DNA of 12,686 nt from NCBI GenBank assembly GCA_022448705.1, contig JAKUUF010000033.1:1-12686 (forward strand), read 5' to 3'. Source of the DNA: SAR324 cluster bacterium (GTDB lineage: Bacteria; SAR324; NAC60-12). The notes under the pieces are model-generated. The model was given only the letters and a program-made list of their open reading frames with translations. It was not told the origin of the DNA and ran no database searches. The translations under genes and the position numbers were made by a program. Shown here in pieces: positions 1 to 6,883 of the stretch. Within the stretch, counting starts at the first letter, position 1. The number at the start of each line of letters is the position of its first letter.

Positions 1-264
1 TTTAGCCATAGCAGTTATTTTTCCTGCCACAAAAGTATGGAGGATTGCACAAAGAAAAATGAAGGATGCCCATAGATTAAAAGGGGCATGATTAATACGA
101 TATGACAATACGGCCATCAAACCTTTATTTTCCAGAATTTCATCATCACCGTAGTTTCCCAGTGGTGTAGGAAAAGATGCAGCGTCTTGGCCACCAGCAT
201 ATGCAAGTACTGCAAAACCTGTTAAAAAGAATAATCCGACAAGATATTTTTGAATACAACTCAT
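1..264 (-). CDS. Partial membrane protein, N-terminal 88 residues; possible Na+/H+ antiporter-like transporter
   Basis: Reading the minus strand from the ATG at 264-262 gives 88 uninterrupted codons that run off the left edge, so only the N-terminus is visible. Residues about 6-23 form a hydrophobic segment ending in Ala-Tyr-Ala-Gly-Gly, which could be a signal peptide or a first membrane helix. A polar stretch containing LGNYGDDEILE follows, then a second hydrophobic helix around residues 63-82 (NLWASFIFLCAILHTFVAGK). From memory, a leading signal/helix followed by a segment like ILHTFVAGK resembles the putative Na+/H+ antiporter family PF07399, but this was not searched and is tentative. 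No Shine-Dalgarno sequence precedes the ATG. The gene is divergent from the gene starting at 455. Confidence 0.6.
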   Translation of the reverse strand, partial: MSCIQKYLVGLFFLTGFAVLAYAGGQDAASFPTPLGNYGDDEILENKGLMAVLSYRINHAPFNLWASFIFLCAILHTFVAGKITAMAK

Positions 265-287
265 TTAAAAAACATTTTTATTGTTAA

Positions 288-293
288 ATTATA
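288..293 (-). promoter_or_regulatory. Candidate -10 box for the divergent membrane-protein gene
   Basis: On the minus strand this is a perfect TATAAT, 24 bases from the ATG at 264. A second TATAAT lies at 322-317. No good -35 hexamer sits 16-18 bases upstream of either copy, and the region is generally AT-rich, so the call rests on the -10 match and its position alone. Confidence 0.25.
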
Positions 294-402
294 TTTTTTG
301 AATTGCTTAATAAACTATTATATTTTCTGAAAATGTCAAAGCCGACAGGGAATTTGATCAAAATATTAGCAACTAAATTGACGTGATTTTATTTGATAAT
401 TC

Positions 403-411
403 TGGGATAAT
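403..411 (+). promoter_or_regulatory. Candidate extended -10 promoter for the gene at 455
   Basis: TGGGATAAT matches the extended -10 form (TG-n-TATAAT) with one mismatch and would start transcription near 418, giving a leader of about 37 bases. A TTGACG hexamer at 378-383 resembles a -35 box but is 22 bases from the -10, too far for a standard sigma-70 promoter, so it is probably not part of the site. Confidence 0.3.
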
Positions 412-454
412 ATGCAACCAGATTTAGAACATTTTTTTAAGCATTAAGTTAATT

Positions 455-1378
455 GTGGCCAAAATAAGAAAGCAAAAAAAATCAGGAATGCTGAGACGAC
501 AGCAACAAAAGCGTCATAACAAAATGATTCGTCGGCGCAAGACAATGCCGAAGCGAAAACCACAGCTGCAAAACTCTCCACAACTTGAACAACTTTTAAA
601 TGCCCTTCCTACTTTAGCATTTGAACCTGAATTGGTTGATTTGAGCATGGATAAGGCCAGGCTCATTGAATTAATGAAGAAAGATCAAACAGAACCAGAT
701 ATGTTGATGGATCTGTTGTCAGAAGAATTTGTTTCTGAACTTGACCAAAGACTCGCAATGCTGGAAGCAGCGCATTCAGAGAAATCTATAAAGTCTGCTT
801 TGGCAAAAGCAACACGACATCAGCTCGCAGAAAGCAGCAAAATTCCTCACATTTCTAATCCTGTTATTGTTGCTATTTTCCTCAAAACGCGTTCTGCTCT
901 GGAAGGCCGGGAACTTGACCTTGCTGGACTGCCTGGAGCAATGAAGGAGTTTGAGCAAAAAAATCATGAGCATATTAAGCTGCTAACCGAACAAATACAA
1001 ACAGGCGAAAAAGATGAACTAGGTTCAGTTGCAGATGATGAGCACCATGTGGAAGAGGAATTCGAAAAAAGGATTCCACCTGTAGAAGAGGAGGTTTATA
1101 AAAAATTTCTAGATCTTGTGCCTGCAGAAAAACAAGAGCGAACTGAGGAAGATTTGGAAGTTTTCCTAGTTGATTTCCAGCCTCCAAATATAAAGGAGTG
1201 GGACTCTGGCATGGTAAAACATTTTATTGGGGAATGGTTCGTAGAAAACGCCAATCCTTTGAAAGAAGACTTAGATAGTATGAGAGAATCTTTATTAAGT
1301 CTGTTTCAGTTTCTTGATAGAGAGGAATTATTACCTGGAGGTGTTTTTGATCAGGTGTCTGCATTTTTGGAAAAGTAA
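455..1378 (+). CDS. Hypothetical 307-residue protein with basic N-terminal tail and acidic body
   Basis: I do not recognise this protein. The chosen GTG start gives 307 residues; an internal ATG at 488 (residue 12) is an alternative, and neither has a Shine-Dalgarno sequence. About 17 of the first 37 residues are Lys or Arg, in clusters such as KRHNKMIRRRK, which suggests contact with RNA, DNA or the ribosome. The remainder is acidic and probably mostly helical. A Glu-rich linker (about residues 183-235) separates a middle segment from a C-terminal block (about 236-307) starting near EVFLVDFQPP and ending LLPGGVFDQVSAFLEK. There are no membrane helices and no catalytic motif I can name. It stands alone between the divergent membrane-protein gene and the NtrC-type regulator, which starts 72 bases downstream. 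A small folded C-terminal helical domain is likely by eye, but no function is inferred. Confidence 0.75.
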   Translation: MAKIRKQKKSGMLRRQQQKRHNKMIRRRKTMPKRKPQLQNSPQLEQLLNALPTLAFEPELVDLSMDKARLIELMKKDQTEPDMLMDLLSEEFVSELDQRLAMLEAAHSEKSIKSALAKATRHQLAESSKIPHISNPVIVAIFLKTRSALEGRELDLAGLPGAMKEFEQKNHEHIKLLTEQIQTGEKDELGSVADDEHHVEEEFEKRIPPVEEEVYKKFLDLVPAEKQERTEEDLEVFLVDFQPPNIKEWDSGMVKHFIGEWFVENANPLKEDLDSMRESLLSLFQFLDREELLPGGVFDQVSAFLEK

Positions 1379-1392
1379 GAAAAACTGGATTT

Positions 1393-1432
1393 ACTGTGAG
1401 AATTCAGTATCACGCTAAAAATTCTTTACAGT
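1393..1432. repeat. Imperfect inverted repeat upstream of the NtrC-type gene
   Basis: ACTGTGAGAATT (1393-1404) and AATTCTTTACAGT (1420-1432) can pair as a stem with one mismatch and one bulge around a 15-base loop. A second overlapping inverted repeat is TATCAC (1408-1413) with GTGATA (1431-1436). No U-run follows the right arm, so this is a poor intrinsic terminator. It lies 19 bases before the start codon at 1451 and could be an operator or leader hairpin. The sequence does not resemble the enterobacterial NtrC site. Confidence 0.35.
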
Positions 1433-1450
1433 GATAATTTAAACAAATTC

Positions 1451-2893
1451 ATGTTCAAACAACCCGAAAATAAGCAGATTCAGGAACAAACTCAGATACT
1501 GGTTTTGGATGATGAACCCAGTATCCGCTGGGTGATGGACCGGACCCTTTCACAAGGAGGTTATATTCCTCGTCTTGCCGCTGATGCTCCTGAAGCAAGG
1601 CAGCTGCTTAAAAATCATTCGATCCGCCTGGCTTTTGTTGACATCAATCTTCCCGGACAAGACGGTCTTTCATTTACCCGCGAAATGTTGAAAAAGTATC
1701 CGTCGCTGCTGACAATTGTGATGACTGGTGAAAGTACAATGTACACTACTGTGGAAGCAATGAAATCGGGTGTTTTCGACTACCTGCCCAAGCCTTTCAA
1801 TATTGAGGAAATTGAAGAGCTTGTAAGGCGTGCGCTGCGAGTACCGTTGAAAATAAAGGGGTCCGCAGGAACTAAATCAGAAAAACCGGATGATGATTTA
1901 CTCACTGGTCAAAGCAAAGCAATGCGTGAGCTTTACAAGTCTATTGGAAGAGTTGCTGCTACAGATTTAACAGTTCTCATTCAGGGTGAAAGTGGTACAG
2001 GGAAGGAATTGATTGCACGTTCCATCCACCGGCACTCTTTACGTTCCAGTCAAGCCTTTGTTGCAATAAATTGTGCGGCTATTCCCTCAGAACTGATGGA
2101 ATCGGAATTGTTCGGTCATGAAAAAGGTGCTTTTACTGGTGCAACCGAACGTAAGCATGGTAAACTGGAACTTGCCAGTCAAGGCACGTTATTTTTGGAC
2201 GAAATCGGTGATATGCCGATGAACCTCCAAAGCAAGTTGTTGAGAGTCTTGCAGGAAAAACAATTTGAGCGGCTTGGTGGAAAAGAACTGATAACAACTG
2301 ATATGCGGATAATTGCCGCAACTCACCAGAATCTGTTTCATTTAATTCAAAATTCCCAGTTCAGGACTGATCTTTATTACAGATTGAATGTTTTTCCTAT
2401 CAACATTGCTCCATTAAGAGAACGCAAAGAAGATATTCCAGTTTTGGTTGAGCATTTTCTGCAAAAAGGGAGTAAAGAAATGGCAGTAGGCAGAAAAGTA
2501 GTTGAGCCTGAAGCGATGAAGGTGCTAACTAATTATGAATGGCCCGGAAACATAAGAGAGCTGGAAAATACAGTCAAGAGCTTGATGATCACTAATGTTA
2601 CAGGCACAATTACACTTGATTCATTACCAAAAAATTTACTCACACCTGAATGTTTATCGGACTCCACAGAAAGTTTGGAAGAAGTTGCCTTTGGAAAACT
2701 TGAGCAGCCTGTAAAAAATGCTGTTGAATTAAACAGCAATTTACTTTTGGCAGAAGTGATTTCCCAGGTGGAGCGACCATTGATCAGTTTACTTCTTCAG
2801 CAAACTAACTGGAATCAGCAAAGAACAGCAAGAATTCTGGGAATAAACCGCAACACCCTGCGTAAAAAAATCAAAACGCTGGGCCTGAAATAA
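1451..2893 (+). CDS. NtrC-family sigma-54-dependent response regulator
   Basis: This is a complete three-domain activator of 480 residues, close to the usual NtrC length. Residues about 15-130 are a receiver domain with acidic pocket D20/D21, phosphoacceptor D64 (AFVDINLP), T92 (MTGES) and K114 (LPKPF). Residues about 150-385 are the AAA+ sigma-54 activation domain: Walker A GESGTGKE (179-186), sigma-54 contact loop GAFTGA (226-231), Walker B GTLFLDEIGD (245-254), arginines in FRTDLYYRLNV (304-314) and WPGNIRELEN (364-373). The C-terminus (about 440-480) is a Fis-type helix-turn-helix, with GINRNTLRKKIK as in NtrC itself. Phosphorylation would drive oligomerisation and ATP-dependent opening of sigma-54 promoters, classically for nitrogen assimilation. 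No histidine kinase is adjacent, so the cognate sensor and regulon are unknown. No Shine-Dalgarno sequence precedes the ATG. hisE follows after 8 bases, so the two are probably co-transcribed. Confidence 0.95.
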   Translation: MFKQPENKQIQEQTQILVLDDEPSIRWVMDRTLSQGGYIPRLAADAPEARQLLKNHSIRLAFVDINLPGQDGLSFTREMLKKYPSLLTIVMTGESTMYTTVEAMKSGVFDYLPKPFNIEEIEELVRRALRVPLKIKGSAGTKSEKPDDDLLTGQSKAMRELYKSIGRVAATDLTVLIQGESGTGKELIARSIHRHSLRSSQAFVAINCAAIPSELMESELFGHEKGAFTGATERKHGKLELASQGTLFLDEIGDMPMNLQSKLLRVLQEKQFERLGGKELITTDMRIIAATHQNLFHLIQNSQFRTDLYYRLNVFPINIAPLRERKEDIPVLVEHFLQKGSKEMAVGRKVVEPEAMKVLTNYEWPGNIRELENTVKSLMITNVTGTITLDSLPKNLLTPECLSDSTESLEEVAFGKLEQPVKNAVELNSNLLLAEVISQVERPLISLLLQQTNWNQQRTARILGINRNTLRKKIKTLGLK

Positions 2894-2901
2894 ATAAAAA
2901 A

Positions 2902-3228
2902 ATGACTGGTCAGAATCCTACAACAACATTTGATCGTGTTTATGATGTAATACTTAAACGTAAGCAAAGTTCTCCGGAAACATCATATGTTGCCTACTTG
3001 ATGGATGAGGGTACAGACATGATTTTAAAAAAAATCTGCGAAGAATCTGCTGAAGTAATTATTGCTGCAAAAAATGAAAACAGGACGGAGCAGATTCACG
3101 AATTAGCAGATCTTTGGTTTCACATGCTTGTACTGATGGGGCACAAGGGGATAACTTTAACGGATATTTCTCGAGAACTGGAAAACAGATTTGGTCAGTC
3201 CGGTTTTGATGAAAAAGCAAATCGCTAA
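2902..3228 (+). CDS. hisE: Phosphoribosyl-ATP pyrophosphatase (HisE)
   Basis: HisE hydrolyses phosphoribosyl-ATP to phosphoribosyl-AMP and pyrophosphate, the second step of cytosolic histidine biosynthesis. The 108 residues match a stand-alone HisE, not fused to HisI. The family pattern is intact: TFDRVYDVILKRK near the N-terminus, SYVAYL (28-33), KKICEESAEVIIAAK (43-57) with the metal-binding acidic residues E47, E48 and E51, then HELADLWFHMLVLM (66-79) with E67 and D70. It lies 8 bases after the NtrC-type gene and 28 bases before the OYE-like gene, away from other histidine genes. The leader before the ATG is A-rich with no Shine-Dalgarno sequence. Confidence 0.93.
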   Translation: MTGQNPTTTFDRVYDVILKRKQSSPETSYVAYLMDEGTDMILKKICEESAEVIIAAKNENRTEQIHELADLWFHMLVLMGHKGITLTDISRELENRFGQSGFDEKANR

Positions 3229-3256
3229 TCAATTAACATAAAGAAAACAAACAAAA

Positions 3257-4291
3257 ATGCCTTCGAAATCAACCTCTAGTAAAAACTCAGCAAAAAAGCA
3301 CCAGTCTAAAATTGAGTCAATATTTAAACCTTTCACTATACATGGGATTAAATTCCGGAACAGAATTCTTGCTCCGCCAACAATAGATGATCACTCAGAT
3401 GTAAACGGTAAAGTAACTCCTGCAATTATCAAACATTACCGCACTCTGGCAAGACAAGGTGTAGGTACAATAATTTTGGAATCTGCTTATGTGATCAAGC
3501 AGGGGAGGAGTCATGTAAACCAATTAGGGATATCGGAAGAGGACCATCTTGATGGATTAGAAAAATTAGTAAATGGAGTAAAAAAGGAGGGAGCCACCAT
3601 AGGGATAAGACTAACTCATGCAGGTGCACATACTTCTGAAAGTGCATGTGGTGAGCAGCCGGTAGCACCTTCCGTTTTGAACTTTGGCCGGGATTATGAC
3701 ATCAGTCGTGAATTTGAACAGGGGGATGTTGAAGAAATTATTCTTAGTTTTGTTCATGCAGCTGAACGTGCAACAGAAGTTGGTATGGATTTTATCGAAA
3801 TCAACGGGGCAGAACAGCATTTACTGGATCAATGCTGCTGTGTTAAACTCAATTCGCGTGATGATGAGTATAGCGCAAAAAAAATTGAAAATAGATTTAA
3901 ATTGGCTGTAGAAATTATCACCGCCATTAAAAAACGTAAATCAGTCAATATCCCCATTAGCTATTACTTTTCAATTTTTGACAAAATCGAAGATGGCTTT
4001 AAACCAAAAGATCTAAATACCATGTTGAAATTGCTTGAAAAAGCCGGAGTGCAAATTTTCCATCCTCTTGCTGCACACGCGATGAACAAGTGTTTTGAAA
4101 ACAAAGATCCTCTCTGCCAATGGACAGCAAAGTATACAAACAAACCATTAATAATTAATGGGAATATAAAGTCACCTCAGCTGCTGGAGGAAGCGGCAAC
4201 ATTAGGTTGTGCAGACTGGTATGCAATGGATCAAAGTATTTTTGAGCGTTTACAATGGTATGAATTTCTGGAGAGAAAAATAAATCCATAA
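3257..4291 (+). CDS. Old Yellow Enzyme-like NADH:flavin oxidoreductase with divergent active site
   Basis: The 344-residue protein follows the FMN-binding TIM-barrel plan of the OYE family: FKPFTIHGIKFRNRILAPP (23-41), VTPAIIKHYRTLARQGVGTII (53-73), the FMN-side RLTHAGAHT (118-126), MDFIEINGAEQHLLDQ (177-192), SRDDEYSAKKIENRF (200-214), and IINGNIKSPQLLEEAATLGCAD (299-320). A Ser/Lys-rich stretch of about 20 residues precedes the barrel. It departs from the family at key sites. The pair that binds the substrate carbonyl, normally His with His or Asn in the I-H-x-A-H/N segment, is N183 and E186 here. The usual Gly-Arg near the FMN phosphate after the AD-x-x-AM segment is D325-Q326. Known relatives reduce activated alkenes such as enones with NAD(P)H. 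This one may use another substrate, bind FMN differently, or no longer be a classical ene-reductase. It follows hisE by 28 bases. Confidence 0.85.
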   Translation: MPSKSTSSKNSAKKHQSKIESIFKPFTIHGIKFRNRILAPPTIDDHSDVNGKVTPAIIKHYRTLARQGVGTIILESAYVIKQGRSHVNQLGISEEDHLDGLEKLVNGVKKEGATIGIRLTHAGAHTSESACGEQPVAPSVLNFGRDYDISREFEQGDVEEIILSFVHAAERATEVGMDFIEINGAEQHLLDQCCCVKLNSRDDEYSAKKIENRFKLAVEIITAIKKRKSVNIPISYYFSIFDKIEDGFKPKDLNTMLKLLEKAGVQIFHPLAAHAMNKCFENKDPLCQWTAKYTNKPLIINGNIKSPQLLEEAATLGCADWYAMDQSIFERLQWYEFLERKINP

Positions 4292-4462
4292 TACTTAAAT
4301 TTTTATTCAGAATTTGTCCTGATCAGTAATAAAAAACTTCAAATGTACCTGCCTATGCGGGGCCATACTTACAGGCTGTAACCACTCGGAATCTGTTGTT
4401 TATATCAGGGAAAACCTCACTTGATCCGGAAAATGGAGTGTAAGCTGGGACTTTATTCTCAG

Positions 4463-4561
4463 AAAATTGTCACCTACTGCTTGCAAATCTGAAATTTTTT
4501 TTGCATGCAGTAGGTTCAAGTTTGGGCCAAATACTGAAGGTGAAGATTTCATGACAATTTT
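4463..4561. repeat. Nested inverted repeats inside the ridA remnant
   Basis: AAAATTGTCA (4463-4472) is exactly inverted as TGACAATTTT (4552-4561). Within it, a 16-base arm starting ACCTACTGC (4472-4487) is inverted at 4500-4515 (ending GCAGTAGGT) with one mismatch and a 12-base loop. Between the inner stem and the outer right arm lies the small palindrome TTTGGGCCAAA (4521-4531). As RNA this could fold into a stem carrying an inner hairpin. The outer right arm ends in six T (4558-4563), giving some resemblance to a terminator. Confidence 0.6.
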
Positions 4562-4569
4562 TTAGTCGG

Positions 4570-4622
4570 TTTGACGATTCAAGACCTGCAAGAGCATGTA
4601 TTGAAGTAAGTAAATCGTCAAA
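4570..4622. repeat. 10-bp inverted repeat upstream of hom
   Basis: TTTGACGATT (4570-4579) is exactly inverted as AATCGTCAAA (4613-4622), with 33 bases between. It lies in the 3' part of the ridA remnant, 76 bases before the hom start. It could be a leader hairpin, an operator, or a by-product of decay. Confidence 0.5.
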
Positions 4623-4676
4623 AGGAGTGGACATAGGAATAGAAGCAATTGATCAAATTTATGAAGTAAGTTAATC
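4602..4676 (+). repeat. Pair of direct repeats TGAAGTAAGTWAATC spaced 60 bases
   Basis: TGAAGTAAGTAAATC (4602-4616) recurs as TGAAGTAAGTTAATC (4662-4676), with one mismatch and an offset of exactly 60 bases. Both copies are read in the same frame of the ridA remnant (Glu-Val-Ser), so a small duplication or mutual correction during decay could explain them. They could also be paired binding sites ahead of hom. Confidence 0.45.
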
Positions 4677-4697
4677 ACAATTAAACTGTCAAATGCA

Positions 4698-5987
4698 ATG
4701 TCGACATTGAACGTAGCCATAGCAGGATTCGGAACAATTGGAAGCGGTGTGGCCCATGTTTTAGCACAGCACGGGGAGCACCCGGATACGAAAATAAATT
4801 TAGTGGGTATACTTGAAAGAGATACCCAGGGAGCCTATGTCCGTTCGATGTTTGAACAAAATCCGGAATTATTTTATGAAAACCTTGAGCAGCTCCTGGA
4901 TGATAAGGAAGTAGATGTTATAGTTGAAACAATAGGAGGAAAAGACTTTGCCCGTGATCTTATATCAAATGCCTTAAAAAAAGGTAAACATGTAATTACT
5001 GCAAATAAAGATTTGGTTGCAGTACATGGCTCAGAATTAACAACGATTGCAAGAGAAAACGGGCGTCACCTGCTGTTTGAAGCTGCGGTTGCTGGAGCAA
5101 TTCCAGTATTACGGTTGCTGAAAGATTATCTACAAGTTCGTGATATACAAGGTATACAGGGTATTTTGAACGGCACTACTAATTACATTCTGTCTGAAAT
5201 GGAAAGTAACAATCTTTCATTTGAAAAAGCACTTTCTCAGGCACAGGAACTTGGATTTGCTGAACCGGACCCTACAAATGATATCAAGGGTTTTGACGCT
5301 CGTTATAAACTTGTGATTCTTACTTATTTAATTACCGGACATTGGCTGTCGCCAGAACAAATAACTCTGGAAGGAATAGATCATCTTGAATTGGCGGATT
5401 TTGAGTACGCAAGGCGAATGGGGCGTGAAATTAAATTGATTGCAAATCTTCGCTTGTTCGAGCAAGGAACCCAAGTATATGTTTTACCACTGATGATAAA
5501 AAAAGATGAAATGCTGGCCAAAATTTCTGGATCAAATAATGCTGTAACTCTTTCAGGTAAATTTTCAGAGGATATAACTCTTATAGGAAAAGGCGCAGGA
5601 AGCCTTCCAACAGCGTCAGCTATTGTTTCGGATTTAAACAAAGTTCTAAGACATCCTGAACCATTTCCTCCACCACCGATTACCTCAGAATTAGTGCTGG
5701 AATCGATGGGAAATATACGTTTTCGCCACACATTGCGCTTTGAAGTTCGTGACCACCCCGGAATTTTTGGGCACATCGGAAGTATTTTTGAGAGGCATTC
5801 AATAAACATTTATGCCTTGGAACAGTTACCACAATATCACCGAATTGGTAAAGAAGGTGAGGAAATAGTGATTTTTACTCTGACTATTCAGGACTGTGTG
5901 GAAGGTTTGGTCATCAAAGCTCTAAAGGAAATAAATCAAGCAGAATACATGCTGAAACCTGTTGTCCTACTGAGAGAAATTGTCTGA
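4698..5987 (+). CDS. hom: Homoserine dehydrogenase with C-terminal ACT domain
   Basis: The enzyme reduces aspartate semialdehyde to homoserine with NAD(P)H, the branch point towards threonine, methionine and isoleucine. The 429 residues are the usual length for the monofunctional form. Residues 1-130 form the nucleotide-binding fold: GFGTIGSGV (10-18), VETIGG (76-81), TANKDLVA (101-108). The catalytic and dimerisation part follows: EAAVAGAIPVL (129-139), GILNGTTNYIL (155-165), EPDPTNDIKGFDARYK (189-204) with likely catalytic D200 and K204, and GKGAGSLPTASAIVSDL (298-314). Residues about 345-429 are an ACT domain starting RFEVRDHPGIFGHIG, which in this family usually mediates threonine feedback inhibition. 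There is no aspartokinase fusion. The ATG has no Shine-Dalgarno sequence, and the leader lies in the ridA remnant. mreC starts 59 bases downstream. Confidence 0.96.
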   Translation: MSTLNVAIAGFGTIGSGVAHVLAQHGEHPDTKINLVGILERDTQGAYVRSMFEQNPELFYENLEQLLDDKEVDVIVETIGGKDFARDLISNALKKGKHVITANKDLVAVHGSELTTIARENGRHLLFEAAVAGAIPVLRLLKDYLQVRDIQGIQGILNGTTNYILSEMESNNLSFEKALSQAQELGFAEPDPTNDIKGFDARYKLVILTYLITGHWLSPEQITLEGIDHLELADFEYARRMGREIKLIANLRLFEQGTQVYVLPLMIKKDEMLAKISGSNNAVTLSGKFSEDITLIGKGAGSLPTASAIVSDLNKVLRHPEPFPPPPITSELVLESMGNIRFRHTLRFEVRDHPGIFGHIGSIFERHSINIYALEQLPQYHRIGKEGEEIVIFTLTIQDCVEGLVIKALKEINQAEYMLKPVVLLREIV

Positions 5988-6046
5988 AGGTGTAATAAAT
6001 TAAGAGATCAGTTTTCTTTTGACATCGGACTCCCCCCAATAGATAA

Positions 6047-6883
6047 ATGTTCAAGTTCATAAGCACATACAGGCTGCAAATCTCTATCGTTGTCGCAATT
6101 CTTGGTCTTTTTCTACTTTTATTTCAATCACATAGTGAACAAGGTTCCTCAAGAATTCAGATGGCAATTCAAACAGTAACCTATCCTTTTCAGGCTTCAG
6201 TTCAATCTGCTGTATCGAATATTAAAAATCTTTGGAACTCTTACATATTGCTTATAGATGTGAAAGAAGAAAATAATCGACTGAAACAGCAGCTTCTAGA
6301 TATGGAAGAAAAATTAAGTGAACATATTGAAAATTCAGTTCAGTTTCGACGGTTGAGGGACCAAATGCTTTTCGCAAGGAAAAATCCATTAGAAAAAATA
6401 TATTCAGAAATTATTGGAGAATCCTCAGACAATACCCACAATATTCGTTTCATTAACCGTGGCAGCAATCAAAAGGTGCAGCGTAATTATATTGTTATAC
6501 GAAAAGAAGGTCTGGTTGGAAGAATCCACTCAGTATCCCCATTTCAGTCTTCAGTACAATTAATGATTGACCACCGTAACCGTGTTCCAGCTCTAATTCA
6601 ACGTAATCGCGTAAGAGGTCTTATATATGGAACTCAGGCAGGTATTGAAATGAGGCAAATTAATCAGCATGCAAAAATTAAAATTGGAGATCGTGTAATT
6701 TCAAGTGGTCTAGGAGGACTATACCCTAAAGGCATACTAATAGGCTGGGTGAGTGAAATACGGCATCAGCAACATGAACTCTTCAAAACAGCAATATTAG
6801 AAAGTGCTGTTGATTTTAACAGCATTGAAGAGGTATTTGTGATAATACCATCTAAATCAGATTCTGAAGCTGCAGTTGAATGA
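6047..6883 (+). CDS. mreC: Rod shape-determining protein MreC
   Basis: MreC is a periplasmic scaffold anchored in the inner membrane; it links MreB filaments to PBP2 and RodA during lateral wall synthesis. The 278 residues show one N-terminal membrane helix (about 11-27), a coiled coil (about 72-100, KEENNRLKQQLLDMEEKL) and the two beta-rich domains typical of the family. Diagnostic motifs are EGLVGRI (154-160), HRNRVPALIQ (176-185) and GDRVISSGLGGLYPKGILIGWV (214-235). No MreB gene precedes it; homoserine dehydrogenase occupies that place. The stop codon overlaps the mreD start by four bases (ATGA), implying coupled translation. The leader contains a run of six C and no Shine-Dalgarno sequence. 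Confidence 0.95.
   Translation: MFKFISTYRLQISIVVAILGLFLLLFQSHSEQGSSRIQMAIQTVTYPFQASVQSAVSNIKNLWNSYILLIDVKEENNRLKQQLLDMEEKLSEHIENSVQFRRLRDQMLFARKNPLEKIYSEIIGESSDNTHNIRFINRGSNQKVQRNYIVIRKEGLVGRIHSVSPFQSSVQLMIDHRNRVPALIQRNRVRGLIYGTQAGIEMRQINQHAKIKIGDRVISSGLGGLYPKGILIGWVSEIRHQQHELFKTAILESAVDFNSIEEVFVIIPSKSDSEAAVE

Larger units (their letters stand above)
4333..4674 (+). pseudogene. ridA: Decayed ridA (RidA/YjgF/UK114) gene
   Basis: One reading frame reads like a RidA protein almost throughout but is broken. From 4348 it gives PAYAGPYLQAV, RNLLFISGKTSLDPENGV, then stop TAA (4441-4443). It continues AGTLFSENCHLLLANLK, HAVGSSLGQILKVKIS, then stop TGA (4552-4554), and finishes QFFSRFDDSRPARACIEVSK and KGVDIGIEAI before the terminal TAA (4672-4674). 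These match the family blocks IGPYSQAV, NLLFISGQIPLDPETG, LENLKAIL-AAGSSLDDVVK, RPARACVEV and LPKGVDVEIEAIA. About 15 codons (the FLTDMDDFAAVNEVYA part) are deleted in frame, and no start codon precedes the first block because TAA TAA stands at 4327-4332. Several conserved residues are also changed. Intact RidA deaminates the reactive enamine/imine intermediates made mainly by threonine dehydratase. The homoserine dehydrogenase gene starts 23 bases later, so this is probably the remnant of a ridA-hom pair. Sequencing error is unlikely given several independent lesions. Confidence 0.88.

Noticed and set aside
378..400. TTGACG (378) with GATAAT (395) as a promoter for the gene at 455
   Set aside because: The spacing between the hexamers is 11 bases, too short; the GATAAT at 406 fits better as an extended -10 without this -35.
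1393..1432. Intrinsic terminator after the hypothetical gene
   Set aside because: The stem is imperfect and AT-rich and no run of T follows, so it was kept only as an inverted repeat.
4340..4445. Possible 6S-like RNA or riboswitch in the gap before hom (the minus strand contains GGTTACAGCCTG, as in 6S RNA)
   Set aside because: The stretch is explained by the ridA remnant, no full 6S fold or known riboswitch core is present, and the short match can arise by chance.
4516..4531. tRNA T-arm-like GGTTCAAGT sequence
   Set aside because: The flanking bases do not form a T stem, there is no acceptor or anticodon arm, and the segment codes for RidA-like residues.
5381..5809. 142-codon minus-strand frame within hom
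   Set aside because: It lies opposite the conserved catalytic and ACT segments of homoserine dehydrogenase and has no recognisable features.
6019..6047. TTGACA with GATAAA 17 bases downstream, resembling a sigma-70 promoter before mreC
   Set aside because: The -10 would touch the mreC start codon and transcription would begin inside the gene, so it cannot express full-length MreC.
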